Below are positions 24,975 through 34,063 of a stretch of 64,000 bases of DNA, piece after piece. Made by a program: the position numbers and the translations under genes. This DNA comes from CAYRGG01 sp964423745 (GTDB lineage Bacteria; Pseudomonadota; Gammaproteobacteria; Competibacterales; Competibacteraceae), in contig CAYRGG010000002.1 of assembly GCA_964423745.1 (NCBI GenBank), positions 91,116 to 155,115 of the forward strand, given 5' to 3'. The notes beneath the pieces were generated by a model, which searched no databases, was not told the origin of the DNA, and was given only the letters and a program-made list of their open reading frames with translations. Every line of letters starts with the position of its first letter. Positions within the stretch are counted from its first letter, which is position 1.

Positions 24975-27725
24975 CTAACGTTTTTCGTCCGCTTCTAAAC
25001 TTTTAGCCGCAATTTCATAAACATCCGGCGAAAGTTGCGGGGCGTTCAGAATCCGTTCAAGCTGATTGCGCATCAGCGTTTGACGCTGCGGGTCATATTT
25101 ACGCCAGCGCGTAAAAGAACCCATCAAGCGTGCCGCTATTTGCGGATTAACGACGTTCAAAGCCAATACCTGTTCCGTTAGGAAAGTATAGCCGCTACCG
25201 TCGATAGCGTGAAAACGAACTGGGTTACCTTGGCAAAAAGCGCTGATAAGGGCACGGACCTTATTGGGGTTTCTTAAATTGAAGGCGGGGTGTTTAAGCA
25301 GGTTTTTAACCTCGTCTAAGGTGCCCGGCAATTGCGAGGTGGCCTGTAAGGTAAACCACTTGTCCAGCACTAAAGGTTCTTGTTGCCAGCGTTTGTAAAA
25401 GTCGTCTAGGGCAGGGCGGCGTTCTGGGCAATCACAGTTTGCTAACATACTCAAGGCGCTCAGGGTGTCCGTCATATTATTAGCGTGTTGGTATTGCTGT
25501 AAGCAGCGTTGGCGAATGGTTGGTTCATTCAGTTGCATCAAATAATCAAGACAACGGTTTTTCAAGCTACGTCGCCCCACCGAGAGGGAGTCAGTTTGAT
25601 ACTCGCCGGTATCCGAATTGGCGGCATGTTGAGCTAGCAATAAATCTTTCACAGATTTAGCAAACGATTGACGCACGAAATCCCGCGCTTCATGAATACC
25701 GTCTACATCCACCACAGCCATTTGCTCAGCCAGATATGATTCATCTGGCAAAATAAGGAGTTGATTGAGTAAAGCAGGATCTGCTGACCTATCACCTAAC
25801 GCCTTGGCAAACGCGTGAGCAAAGGACTCAGGTAGTTGCCATGGCTGACCTTGGCGGCGCTCTTCAACCAGGCTTAGGATGGTGCGGATAGCGAGGGTAT
25901 GGGCAGCATCCCAGCGGTTAAAAGAATCCTTGTCATAGGCCAATAAAAATGTCAGGTCTGTATCGGTATAACCGGCGTCCAGTTTGACCGGTGCGGAGAA
26001 TCCCCGTAGCAGTGACGGTGTAACGGGCGTTGGTATATTGATAAATCGAAATTCCTGCTCAGCCTCAATAAGTTGCAACACCCGCTGGGTTCCTGCCGGT
26101 GTCGTTTCACCGTCCAACTGCAGGGGCAGCTCTTCTCCGTCGCCATCCAGTAAGGCAAGGGTCAATGGCATGTGAAACGGTTCTTTATGGGGTTGGCCTG
26201 GTGTCAGCGGACACGATTGATTGACGTTTAACGTATAGGTATTAGTGTTTTGGTCAAAATGCCCTTCAGCTTTAATTTCCGGTGTGCCGGCTTGATAGTA
26301 CCAACGGCGGAATTGTTGCAGATCCGCCCCGTTAGCGTCCTCCATGGCGGCAACAAAGTCGTCGGTGGTAACTGCCTGGCCATCGTGACGAGCGAAGTAT
26401 AAATCCATGCCGCGTCGAAAACCTTGCTTACCCAGCAGGGTATGCATCATACGAATCACTTCGGCGCCTTTGTTATACACCGTGACCGTGTAAAAATTAT
26501 TAATTTCCATATACGAGTCGGGGCGCACGGGATGGGCCATAGGGCCGGCATCCTGGGCAAACTGGGAAGAACGCAGAATGCGTACATCGCTGATGCGTTT
26601 TACGCCGCGGGAGCCCATGTCGGCGGAAAATTCCTGATCTCTGAACACGGTGAGTCCTTCCTTGAGACTGAGCTGAAACCAATCACGGCAAGTAACCCGG
26701 TTACCCGTCCAATTGTGGAAATACTCGTGGGCAATCACCCCTTCAATGCCCCAATAATCCATGTCTGTGGCTGTGTCAGGTTTGGCCAGCACATATTTGG
26801 TGTTAAATACATTGAGACCTTTATTTTCCATAGCCCCCATATTAAAGTCGCCCACCGCCACGATCATATAAATATCCAGGTCGTATTCCAGGCCAAAAAC
26901 CGCTTCGTCCCAACGCATGGCTTTTTTCAGGGACGCCATGGCATGGTCGCACTGGTCGATATTTTCCGGCTCCACGTAAATATGCAGAGTAATTTGACGG
27001 CCAGACCGGGTCGTAAAGGTATCTTCCACCCGTTTTAGATGACCCGCGACTAAAGCAAATAAATAACAGGGTTTCTTAAAGGGGTCGTGCCAGGTGGCCC
27101 AATGCCGTCCATCTTCTAAGTCGCCTTGCTCAATGAGGTTACCGTTGGACAATAAAACCGGATAGCGACCTTTGTCCGTCACCAACGTGGTGGTGTACAC
27201 CGCCATCACATCCGGGCGGTCGAGGAAATAGGTAATCTTGCGAAAGCCTTCCGCCTCACATTGGGTACAAAAATTACCACTGGATTTATACAGCCCCTCC
27301 AATGACGTATTGTCTTGGGGGCGAATGCGGGTAACTATTTCCAGTTCAAAGGTGTCGGGAACCTCAGGGAGAATCAAATGATTGTCAGTGACTTGGTAAC
27401 GGTCTGCCTCCAAAGTTGCGCCGTCAAGGCGCAATGCCAGCAGCTCAAGATCTTGACCATCCAACACCAAAGGGCGCGAGTGGGGTTGCTCACCCTGGGA
27501 TTGCCGAACTACGCTTAGAGTGGCAAAAACAGTGGTGGATTCCTCACCCAGCTCAAAGCGTAATTGTACCCGATCAATGCCGTAGTCTGGGGGAGTGTAG
27601 TCTTTGAGATAAACTGTTTTAGGCGTTTGGTCTGCTGAAGCTCTATCCAAGGTCAAAACTCCGTTGGCAAAAGGGGGAATAGCCGCGACCTGAACCTGGT
27701 TTAATAAATAGTCCAGCTTGCGCAT
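24975..27725 (-). CDS. pepN: Aminopeptidase N
   Basis: Cytosolic M1 zinc aminopeptidase, 916 residues. The GAMEN exopeptidase motif (FNMGAMENKGLNVFN) precedes the zinc site HEYFHNWTGNRVT followed by the distant Glu in LKEGLTVFRDQEFSAD. A catalytic Tyr candidate lies in TVTVYNKGAEVIRMMH. C-terminal residues from about 560 are the helical DUF3458 ARM-repeat region typical of gammaproteobacterial PepN. It broadly releases N-terminal residues from peptides. It is 51 bp downstream of acpH on the same strand. Confidence 0.97.
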   Translation of the reverse strand: MRKLDYLLNQVQVAAIPPFANGVLTLDRASADQTPKTVYLKDYTPPDYGIDRVQLRFELGEESTTVFATLSVVRQSQGEQPHSRPLVLDGQDLELLALRLDGATLEADRYQVTDNHLILPEVPDTFELEIVTRIRPQDNTSLEGLYKSSGNFCTQCEAEGFRKITYFLDRPDVMAVYTTTLVTDKGRYPVLLSNGNLIEQGDLEDGRHWATWHDPFKKPCYLFALVAGHLKRVEDTFTTRSGRQITLHIYVEPENIDQCDHAMASLKKAMRWDEAVFGLEYDLDIYMIVAVGDFNMGAMENKGLNVFNTKYVLAKPDTATDMDYWGIEGVIAHEYFHNWTGNRVTCRDWFQLSLKEGLTVFRDQEFSADMGSRGVKRISDVRILRSSQFAQDAGPMAHPVRPDSYMEINNFYTVTVYNKGAEVIRMMHTLLGKQGFRRGMDLYFARHDGQAVTTDDFVAAMEDANGADLQQFRRWYYQAGTPEIKAEGHFDQNTNTYTLNVNQSCPLTPGQPHKEPFHMPLTLALLDGDGEELPLQLDGETTPAGTQRVLQLIEAEQEFRFINIPTPVTPSLLRGFSAPVKLDAGYTDTDLTFLLAYDKDSFNRWDAAHTLAIRTILSLVEERRQGQPWQLPESFAHAFAKALGDRSADPALLNQLLILPDESYLAEQMAVVDVDGIHEARDFVRQSFAKSVKDLLLAQHAANSDTGEYQTDSLSVGRRSLKNRCLDYLMQLNEPTIRQRCLQQYQHANNMTDTLSALSMLANCDCPERRPALDDFYKRWQQEPLVLDKWFTLQATSQLPGTLDEVKNLLKHPAFNLRNPNKVRALISAFCQGNPVRFHAIDGSGYTFLTEQVLALNVVNPQIAARLMGSFTRWRKYDPQRQTLMRNQLERILNAPQLSPDVYEIAAKSLEADEKR

Positions 27726-27776
27726 GTTTCAAAGTAGGCAATTTCGCCCGTTTGGCGCCTGTGTAGTGGTCGGTGT

Positions 27777-28406
27777 TCAGGCGATCCCGTGGTTTGTAAT
27801 AGTGGCGTAGGATACAAACGTTGTTGTCGCTGTTTTTAGCCTTGCAACATAGGCAATAAGTTCTGGAAAAAAGTGCTTAAAATCCGCCGCCAGTGCGGTG
27901 TAGTTTTGTTTAAGATCTAACATAGCGGATCTTAAAGGATAGGGGCGTCGTAAGCGGGTTTCGATGCCTTGCAGGGTACGCGCTATGCCCGCCAGTTGAG
28001 TATAGGAAACCAACAAATCGGTACGGATCATGTAGTTGACGCTGTGTTGCATGGAAATTGGAAATGATTGGTAATGATCCTGAAAAATCTGGTACGCACG
28101 TCGGCAGAAACACACCAAAGATACAGAGGAATACTGGGGCCAATGGCGGGCTAGAAAATGATCATAAAAAATGTCCACCAATAGTCCTCGATAATGCCTG
28201 AAAGTAGGTCGGAGGCGTCGTTTACTGGCAATCACCCAAGGATGGGTATCGGTAAACGCATCGATTTTGCGGTGCTGTAAAATGCCTTGACTGATGGCGG
28301 GCGCTAATCGTGAATCCAGGGGGCCTTTCGCAAAATCGCCCATCAAGCTACCAATAAGAGACTCCGGATTAGCATCGGCAAAGTAGAGGTGCGCCAAATA
28401 GTTCAT
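27777..28406 (-). CDS. acpH: Acyl carrier protein phosphodiesterase
   Basis: A 209-residue protein starting MNYLAHLYFADANPESLIGSLMGDF, the AcpH/DUF479 signature, followed by GILQHRKIDAFTDTHPWV and FYDHFLARHW, with the histidines and aspartates of an HD-like metal site. AcpH removes the 4'-phosphopantetheine arm from holo-ACP. It lies 71 bp after the gamma carbonic anhydrase gene and just before pepN in a minus-strand run. Confidence 0.92.
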   Translation of the reverse strand: MNYLAHLYFADANPESLIGSLMGDFAKGPLDSRLAPAISQGILQHRKIDAFTDTHPWVIASKRRLRPTFRHYRGLLVDIFYDHFLARHWPQYSSVSLVCFCRRAYQIFQDHYQSFPISMQHSVNYMIRTDLLVSYTQLAGIARTLQGIETRLRRPYPLRSAMLDLKQNYTALAADFKHFFPELIAYVARLKTATTTFVSYATITNHGIA

Positions 28407-28477
28407 GATGGAAGGCGGTAAACGTGAATGTGCTAGACGTAAAATCTGATAACACGATTTTAAAAAAACAGACTTCT

Positions 28478-29008
28478 TTAAAGCCGCTCGTCGGTTTTAA
28501 GGCTATTGAAATAGCGGCGCATGTTGTCCACATAATGATCGGCCGATTTTTTGAGACGCGCGGCTTGTGCTTCACTCACCTCCCGCACGACCCGTCCCGG
28601 CGAACCCATGACTAAAGAGTTATCGGGTATTTCTTTGCCTTCAGGTAATAGCGTATTGGCACCGATAATGCAGTTTTTGCCGATTTTAACGTGATTTAAA
28701 ATAACAGACTTGATGCCGATAAGGCTGTTATCGCCAACAGTACAGCCGTGTAACATCACCATATGGCCCACTGTTACGCCTTTGCCGATGGTGAGGGGGA
28801 TACCTGCATCGGTGTGGACTATCGATCCGTCTTGGATATTCGTGCCTTCTTTTATCCACAACGGATCATTATCCCCGCGCAGTACCGCGTTAAACCAGAT
28901 GCTAACGCAATCTTCCAAGATAACTGAACCGATGACGGTGGCGTTGTGAGCAATAAAATGTTCTTTACCGCGCAATTCGACACGACGATCTTCGAGGGTA
29001 AAAAGCAC
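28478..29008 (-). CDS. Gamma-class carbonic anhydrase-like protein (YrdA/PaaY family)
   Basis: A 176-residue left-handed beta-helix protein with hexapeptide repeats (NATVIGSVILEDCVSIWFNAVLRGD and VILNHVKIGKNCIIGANTLL). Three zinc-ligand histidines are in IVHTDAG, VGHMVMLHGC. The C-terminal helix (SEAQAARLKKSADHYVDNMRRY) is as in trimeric gamma-CA family members. Many homologues lack measured CA activity, so the reaction stays open. Confidence 0.9.
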   Translation of the reverse strand: MLFTLEDRRVELRGKEHFIAHNATVIGSVILEDCVSIWFNAVLRGDNDPLWIKEGTNIQDGSIVHTDAGIPLTIGKGVTVGHMVMLHGCTVGDNSLIGIKSVILNHVKIGKNCIIGANTLLPEGKEIPDNSLVMGSPGRVVREVSEAQAARLKKSADHYVDNMRRYFNSLKTDERL

Positions 29009-29304
29009 CTTAATGACCTCTTGTTAGCGGGTGTAGATCAGAAGAGACTTAAAAGCTTTATATAGCAAGGCATCCTAACATGGGATGTCACCCTCCGCAC
29101 AGCCCTTCTTTATCCGTTGGGAGATTATGATAAATAAGTCAATTCTCAATCCTTTCCCCAGCATTGGGATGGTAGAGTATTGGCAAGGTGAGGATAATTA
29201 GCCGACTGTGTTTTGGGAAGCGTTGAGTCGTCTAGTCGTCGGTTAGGCAATTAGTTTCGTATGCTGAGATGGTCGCCATCCACACCATAACTGGAGAAAA
29301 ATGC
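29009..29304. other. Intergenic stretch upstream of the DUF433 remnant
   Basis: This, with the 80 bases after the remnant, makes the roughly 500-bp gap between the gamma-CA and DUF29 genes. I see no further coding frame and no convincing hairpin. It presumably contains the minus-strand promoter of the gamma-CA gene, but I cannot pick a clear -35/-10 pair. Confidence 0.3.
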
Positions 29305-29427
29305 ATGACAGATCTATTAAACCGCATCAGCATCAATTCTTCTATTTGCTTCGGAAAGCCGTGCATAAAAGGGACGCGAATCAAGGTATCTTCGATTCTG
29401 AATTATTTGGCCGACTTTTTTGTTTGA
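29305..29427 (+). pseudogene. DUF433 antitoxin remnant
   Basis: The frame from 29305 reads MTDLLNRISINSSICFGKPC, then IKGTRIKVSSILNYLADFFV and a stop. The GKPCIKGTRIKVSSILNYLA block is DUF433, but the protein ends at 40 residues, half the family length, and the helical C-terminal part is gone. No DUF5615 partner follows; the downstream DNA is antisense to a DUF29 gene. It could be a very short functional frame but looks like decay. Confidence 0.75.
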
Positions 29428-29507
29428 TCTAATTAAAAAACAGTTGGTGTTGTTAGATAAGTATTGATTTTGTGACTATTTTTGAGGGTAGTTATAGAGG
29501 ATTAAGT

Positions 29508-29965
29508 TTAACAGTTGCCCTCATTGGGCCAAAAACCGCGATCAAAAATTTGCCTTTGCTTGTACAGGCAATGAGTCGGCAAATTCTTTTCGTCTAACGG
29601 CGTTACTCTAATCATTTCGGAAACGGCATCCTGGTGAGCTTCAGCAATAGCCTCCTGCAATTTTGGACGTAAGCTTGGGTTCTCAGACAAATGTTGTTGC
29701 AATTCTCGTCGTTGCTCCTTAATTGTAGATCTCCAACCTTTACCGCGTCGCTCAGGTTGATGTTGCCACTTCATAAGATGGGTGAGTAACATGGCTAATC
29801 GGTTCACCAACTCTCGTTTTTTGATCTACCCAAACTCTCTAGTTGCTCCGCGATATTATCGATATCTAGCTCTGTCAATTGACCCATGCGTAGCTTGGAT
29901 GCTTGATCATAAGCCCAACCGTAAAAATCTTCTTCATAATCTACTCGTTGTTTAACTATTGTCAT
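29508..29965 (-). pseudogene. DUF29 family protein, interrupted by a one-base frameshift
   Basis: From an ATG at 29965-29963 the minus strand reads MTIVKQRVDYEEDFYGWAYD, QASKLRMGQLTELDIDNIAE and QLESLGRS, the DUF29 N-terminus. At a run of six A residues (plus-strand T at 29817-29822) the frame shifts: the continuation RELVNRLAMLLTHLMKWQHQ, PERRGKGW and so on to NPSLRPKLQEA is in the next frame and runs to a stop at 29508. Adding one A restores an uninterrupted 152-residue protein of normal DUF29 length. This is a recent deletion, an assembly error or transcriptional slippage. DUF29 function is unknown. Confidence 0.85.
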
Positions 29966-30021
29966 ATTCGGTTCACTCTTTAATCTTCTGCATCATGCTT
30001 TTTATTCAATATTCTAGCTTT

Positions 30022-30097
30022 GTAGCCCGGATAGAATAAAGTGATATCCGCGATAAGATGTATCTCCTCGGATTTCGTTGCACTCCATCCAGGCTAC
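30022..30097 (+). repeat. GTAGCCCGGAT-type palindromic repeat, copy 1
   Basis: Starts GTAGCCCGGAT and ends ATCCAGGCTAC, with internal TGATATCCG and CGGATTTCGTTGCACTCC, so the element can fold as a long imperfect hairpin. A second copy lies at 47586-47652. This is a widespread type of intergenic repeat in proteobacteria. Confidence 0.8.
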
Positions 30098-30182
30098 TGT
30101 CATAGAGTATTATGAAAAAAGCGAATTGACCCCTTTCCTTTCTTTCCTTTTTATGCCTCTTCCGACCCCCTGACCCCTCCTT

Positions 30183-30407
30183 TTAAGGACATAATTTCAA
30201 GAACTTAGGATGTCTACGGTCTGTATAAACACACGCCGTAGTTCCACCAGCAGGGATTACATGACAAGGTTGATTACCTCCGCATGCGGGTAAACTGGCA
30301 CTAGCGGTTGTTCGGCCTGTAGCAAAACCCATTGCGAAAGCAATGCCCCCTACGAGCATCATCACCATTAACTGCATCTTTCTTGAATTTTTCAAATTGT
30401 TATTCAT
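30183..30407 (-). CDS. Small exported/membrane-anchored Cys-containing protein
   Basis: I do not recognise this 74-residue protein. It has a basic N-terminus and a hydrophobic segment (MQLMVMMLVGGIAFAMGFATG, about residues 11-31), either a signal peptide or an anchor. A short exported part follows with four cysteines (ACGGNQPCHV, TTACVY and KLCP) that could form two disulfides. It lies 32 bp after the FecR-TPR-barrel gene on the same strand, so the two are probably co-transcribed and work in the same compartment. The ATG at 30407 is preceded by AGGATAA. Confidence 0.6.
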   Translation of the reverse strand: MNNNLKNSRKMQLMVMMLVGGIAFAMGFATGRTTASASLPACGGNQPCHVIPAGGTTACVYTDRRHPKFLKLCP

Positions 30408-30439
30408 CGAAAGTTATCCTGTGATTCGTGCATACTGTG

Positions 30440-33400
30440 TTAAAACGCCAATGTAAATTGGCAAAATACAGTTCGCTCTGCTAAGCCTGGTACAAACTGT
30501 AGGTTTTGTTCGAGGTTAGATATTCTTCCAACCCCCAAACCTTGGAAATCAAATTCTTTATCCATCAAATTATTTACCTGAAAACTAATTATTCCATAGC
30601 GTTGAGGCAAACGATAATTAATATCTAAGTCGAGCAAAACAAATTCATCATCCACACTTTCTTCAAAACCAGTCGGTCTAAAATTTACTTCTTGGTTTAC
30701 GTAGGTAGCACCGAAAGTACTAATAAGACCTGAAGAATGAAAATAGCGCAGAGATAATGGTGTAAAATTTGTTCTAGTGTTTGGTGATTCTGCTTCTGAA
30801 TTAAAATCTTCAAATATAAATTCAAGTTTAATAGCCAAAGACTCAACAGGCATCCAATTTATATAAACTTGGTATAGCTTCTCATCCTGCAATAATATTT
30901 TCGTTCCTTCACTGGCTGGTCGCGGTATATCTAAATCACGTTTCGAAACCTCTATCCCACCGAAAAGATTTGAAGAGAATTTTCGATCTATCGCTATTCC
31001 ATAGCGTTTAGAATCTGTACCGTCAAAATCATCAAAAAACTGATTAAAACCCGCAATTTGAGTAGGCTCAATAGTCTGATTGTTGATTCTGTTACCTTTC
31101 AAAGTGCGAAATGTTGCAATTCGTATTATTGTTGTTGGCGTAACATCCCAAGTTAATCCGAATTTCCAGTTAACCTGTTTAAAATCGTCTAATACACCAT
31201 CGTTGAGAACATCAGCGCTTAAGCCGAATGTCCAATTGATTAGTGATGGAAAACGGATATTCGAATATAGATAACCATCATAATGGTCAGTATTAACTTT
31301 GCCAAAAAGCGTGCTGTTGATATCTAAATTGTAATACCCTCCTCCAATAACAGTATTTACAAATGAGTTACTGAACAAATGCTGGGCCTCAGCAATGACT
31401 CCATGAGTTTCAAAGTTAGTAGTAAATGGACCAAGACCAAAATCAAGTGCTTGTTCAATTTTCTCGTCTTTGTAGATTCCTGAAAAAATAACTTCTGAAT
31501 AACTTGACAACTTTGAATATAAACCTAGACGTATGGAATCTTCACGAGAATTGTTTCTAAAATTAGGATCAAAATCTTCAAGATCAAAGTTATAGAAAAG
31601 ATCCCCGTGTTCAAGATCCCTATGACGAAGTTCACCCTGAACGCTGAGATTTTGCGATAAACTTAATTGAGCAAACACATTGTAAATGTCTTGTTCTAAA
31701 TCATTATTCTCACGAAATCCATCTGTTTTGTAACGAAATTGTCCCAAACTATAGGAAAAATTACTCCATATTCCTGAATGAGTGACCTCATCACCAAGAG
31801 TATCATTACTTCCAAAAACACCTGAAGCCTGTAGTGCTAAACGATTACGTGCAAATAATGGATTAAATTCATTGAACGAAGGTGTGGACGGGCCACTGCC
31901 CTCTAAAATTAACAAATTGCTTTCCCCCAAACTTGGTTGAACCGGTGTGATATTAATCGGCTGCAACAATTGTGACTGTAATAACTCACTCACCCTAGCA
32001 ATCTCATGGCGCGGCAATGCAGCATAATTGTCCGCCAACAACCTATGGGCTGAATAATTGCTTGGATCACTATTGACTGATTTCCAACCTTTCAGTAATC
32101 CTAACTGCTGAAAGCCAAGATCGTTATAAACGCGCCCAAGGGCTGCACTACGTGTCGCCAAATCCTCATCCAACAGCAACCGCGACCGGTACACTGCCCG
32201 ATTATCATTAAGTTTGATAGATTGTTGAATGTCTTCCAGCGCCTCCAAAGGCCGATTTTGGGTCTGTTTAAGAATGGCGTCATAAAGCCAGGGTGTGGGG
32301 TCCATGGGATCGAACTGCTTTGCTAAAGTGTATTGATCCCCCGCTAGCGTATCGTGTTTTTCCTCAAAATAGGCTTTACCCAAATAACTACGATACAGGG
32401 AACGCAAGGGGTCAAGTGCGACGGCGGTTTCAAGATTTTCGCGACCATCTTCTAGATCGCTTTCTCGTATCTGCGCCAAGCCGAGCCCTAGTCGCGGCAA
32501 CGGTGCAGCTTGATCTAAGGCAATGGCGCGCTCGAAGGCATCTTTAGCGCGGTCAGTATCGATACGGCTGAGATAGGCAAAACCTAACACTGTCTGGGTA
32601 TGGGCTAAATCGGGGGCCTGCGCTGCCGCCTGCTCCGCCACATCCACTGCCTCATCCAGCTTTCCTTGAGCCAGCAGCAACTCGGCCAAACGGGCTTTTG
32701 CCAGGGCATTATCGGGATCGTTCGCCACCGCTTGCTGAACACTTTGGAGAGCTTCGTCCAACTGAAAGGCAGCTTGTTGAGCGTAGGACAGGGCGAGATA
32801 ACCGACCGCTGAGTCAGGATCGCTTTGTATCGCTTCTTTGGCCAGGGCTAGTGCCATCAGTTCGTCGTTTTTGGTGACTGCAATGATGGCTTGCAACGCC
32901 TTAGCGCGAGCGCTGGCGGGATTAATCTCTAGGGCTTGATCCAAGGCCCGTTGGGCTTGGGGAACTTGACCTACAGCCAGTAGCCAGCCCGCCTGGTACA
33001 CAAAATAGGCTTCGTTGCGTTCAGCAAAGGGTACCCGCGCCAGTTGCGTTAGGACTTGGTGAGCATCGTTAAAGTCACTTAGGAGAGTGCGCAGATTGGC
33101 AGGGAGTTGATCTGCGTCGATCAACGATTGTAGGACTGGCGGATAATACAGTGTCCACTGCACTGCCTGTTCCGGTGTGATCAATGTGCTTAATCGTGGT
33201 GCTCGCCCAGGGCTAACAAACGCGGTCTGGCGGTTATCCAGCCTTAAAGCTCCGCAATTGTTAGTTACCTGCACGTAACCTTCCACTACGGTAACTTGTA
33301 CTTGTCGTTCCGTAGCCCGGACCACAAACTCGGTGCCTTCCACCGCCGCATTAGCCAGTGGGGTATCAACTTCCAACGCCCGTGGGTCGCGGCTGAATAA

Positions 33401-33775
33401 ATGAATCATCCCTTCAAGCATCTCCAACCATGATTTTCCAGGTTGTTGGGATGCTTGAACGCGTGTTTGGGTTTGTTGATCCAAACGCATTAGGGTTTGC
33501 GTTTCAAAAAGCCGTAGGGCGGCGCGGCTAAACAGCCCGGTAGCGAGTAAGTCATCGGCGCACACCAGTGCTCCTTTTGCAATGGGTTGATTGTTTACAA
33601 TGAGCTGTCCTTGGAGTGATTCCACGCGGGCGACGGCCTCTTCAGGGGGACAATCACTGGCTAACGTAACTTGGCTGATAAAAAGAAGAGCAAATACACC
33701 GCTGCTTATGGTGAAAACATTATTTAGGCGCAGTTGCCTAACGGCGTTTTTTCGCTTGCTTTTTCTATTGTCCAT
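30440..33775 (-). CDS. FecR domain - TPR - outer-membrane beta-barrel fusion protein
   Basis: A 1111-residue exported protein. Signal peptide about 1-39 (cleavage after VTLA). A FecR-like domain at about 60-190 includes LVCADDLLATGLFSRAALRL and NAAVEGTEFVVRA. An array of at least eight TPR units spans about 260-600 (for example ALDQALEINPASARAKALQA and AFERAIALDQAAPL). A C-terminal barrel of about 450 residues has alternating strands and ends in Phe (FCQFTLAF), the BAM recognition type. Late strands resemble TonB-dependent receptor barrels (FQVNNLMDKEFDFQG), but there is no plug domain. No sigma factor gene is nearby, so this FecR domain is not an ordinary anti-sigma partner. Two CRP-type sites precede the gene. 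Function unknown; it may sense or assemble a surface component. Confidence 0.85.
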   Translation of the reverse strand: MDNRKSKRKNAVRQLRLNNVFTISSGVFALLFISQVTLASDCPPEEAVARVESLQGQLIVNNQPIAKGALVCADDLLATGLFSRAALRLFETQTLMRLDQQTQTRVQASQQPGKSWLEMLEGMIHLFSRDPRALEVDTPLANAAVEGTEFVVRATERQVQVTVVEGYVQVTNNCGALRLDNRQTAFVSPGRAPRLSTLITPEQAVQWTLYYPPVLQSLIDADQLPANLRTLLSDFNDAHQVLTQLARVPFAERNEAYFVYQAGWLLAVGQVPQAQRALDQALEINPASARAKALQAIIAVTKNDELMALALAKEAIQSDPDSAVGYLALSYAQQAAFQLDEALQSVQQAVANDPDNALAKARLAELLLAQGKLDEAVDVAEQAAAQAPDLAHTQTVLGFAYLSRIDTDRAKDAFERAIALDQAAPLPRLGLGLAQIRESDLEDGRENLETAVALDPLRSLYRSYLGKAYFEEKHDTLAGDQYTLAKQFDPMDPTPWLYDAILKQTQNRPLEALEDIQQSIKLNDNRAVYRSRLLLDEDLATRSAALGRVYNDLGFQQLGLLKGWKSVNSDPSNYSAHRLLADNYAALPRHEIARVSELLQSQLLQPINITPVQPSLGESNLLILEGSGPSTPSFNEFNPLFARNRLALQASGVFGSNDTLGDEVTHSGIWSNFSYSLGQFRYKTDGFRENNDLEQDIYNVFAQLSLSQNLSVQGELRHRDLEHGDLFYNFDLEDFDPNFRNNSREDSIRLGLYSKLSSYSEVIFSGIYKDEKIEQALDFGLGPFTTNFETHGVIAEAQHLFSNSFVNTVIGGGYYNLDINSTLFGKVNTDHYDGYLYSNIRFPSLINWTFGLSADVLNDGVLDDFKQVNWKFGLTWDVTPTTIIRIATFRTLKGNRINNQTIEPTQIAGFNQFFDDFDGTDSKRYGIAIDRKFSSNLFGGIEVSKRDLDIPRPASEGTKILLQDEKLYQVYINWMPVESLAIKLEFIFEDFNSEAESPNTRTNFTPLSLRYFHSSGLISTFGATYVNQEVNFRPTGFEESVDDEFVLLDLDINYRLPQRYGIISFQVNNLMDKEFDFQGLGVGRISNLEQNLQFVPGLAERTVFCQFTLAF

Positions 33776-33822
33776 AGTCCCTGTTTGTGGTCGTTAAATT
33801 ACCGGATAGGATCGGCAAATGC

Positions 33823-33861
33823 TGTGAACTTTTTCACACTCATTCTGTGAACTATGTCACA
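33823..33861 (-). promoter_or_regulatory. Two tandem CRP-type binding sites upstream of the FecR-TPR-barrel gene
   Basis: TGTGAACTTTTTCACA (33823-33838) and TGTGAACTATGTCACA (33846-33861) are both perfect TGTGA-N6-TCACA dyads, with centres 23 bp apart. They lie 48-86 bases upstream of the ATG at 33775. A weak -10-like TAATTT (33801-33796 on the minus strand) would put a start near 33789, with the nearer site centred at about -41.5, a class II activator position. The dyads are seen directly; the promoter is inferred. Confidence 0.75.
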
Positions 33862-33896
33862 AAATTAGTTTTTTAACTTCCAGACTTACACAAAAA

Positions 33897-34003
33897 GGAC
33901 TTACGGAGCTTGTGAAAGAGGTGTCTGCGGCCTGGATGGCCGCAGTCAAGCCGGTGAAGCAGGAGGTATTCACGGCGTCCTCTGTAACGAGCAGCAATAG
34001 TCC
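33897..34003 (+). repeat. Dispersed repeat, copy B (about 107 bp)
   Basis: Starts GGACTTACGGAGCTTGTGAA, contains GCGGCCTGGATGGCCGCAGT and TTCACGGCGTCCTCTG, and ends GCAGCAATAGTCC, matching copies A and C. It lies between the CHASE2 cyclase gene and the CRP-type sites. Confidence 0.85.
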
Positions 34004-34063
34004 TAAACTTTTTAATGACTATAGAATCAATTTTTCATTTTTGCAGAAACATTTTTTATGCAA

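Noticed and set aside
26424..27038. 204-residue plus-strand frame opposite pepN
   Set aside because: Shadow of pepN in the region coding for its zinc-site domain; composition rich in His/Phe from the antisense of conserved motifs.
30440..33775. TonB-dependent receptor with FecIR signalling
   Set aside because: No plug domain, no TonB box visible and no sigma factor gene nearby; the FecR-like part is N-terminal and fused to TPRs.
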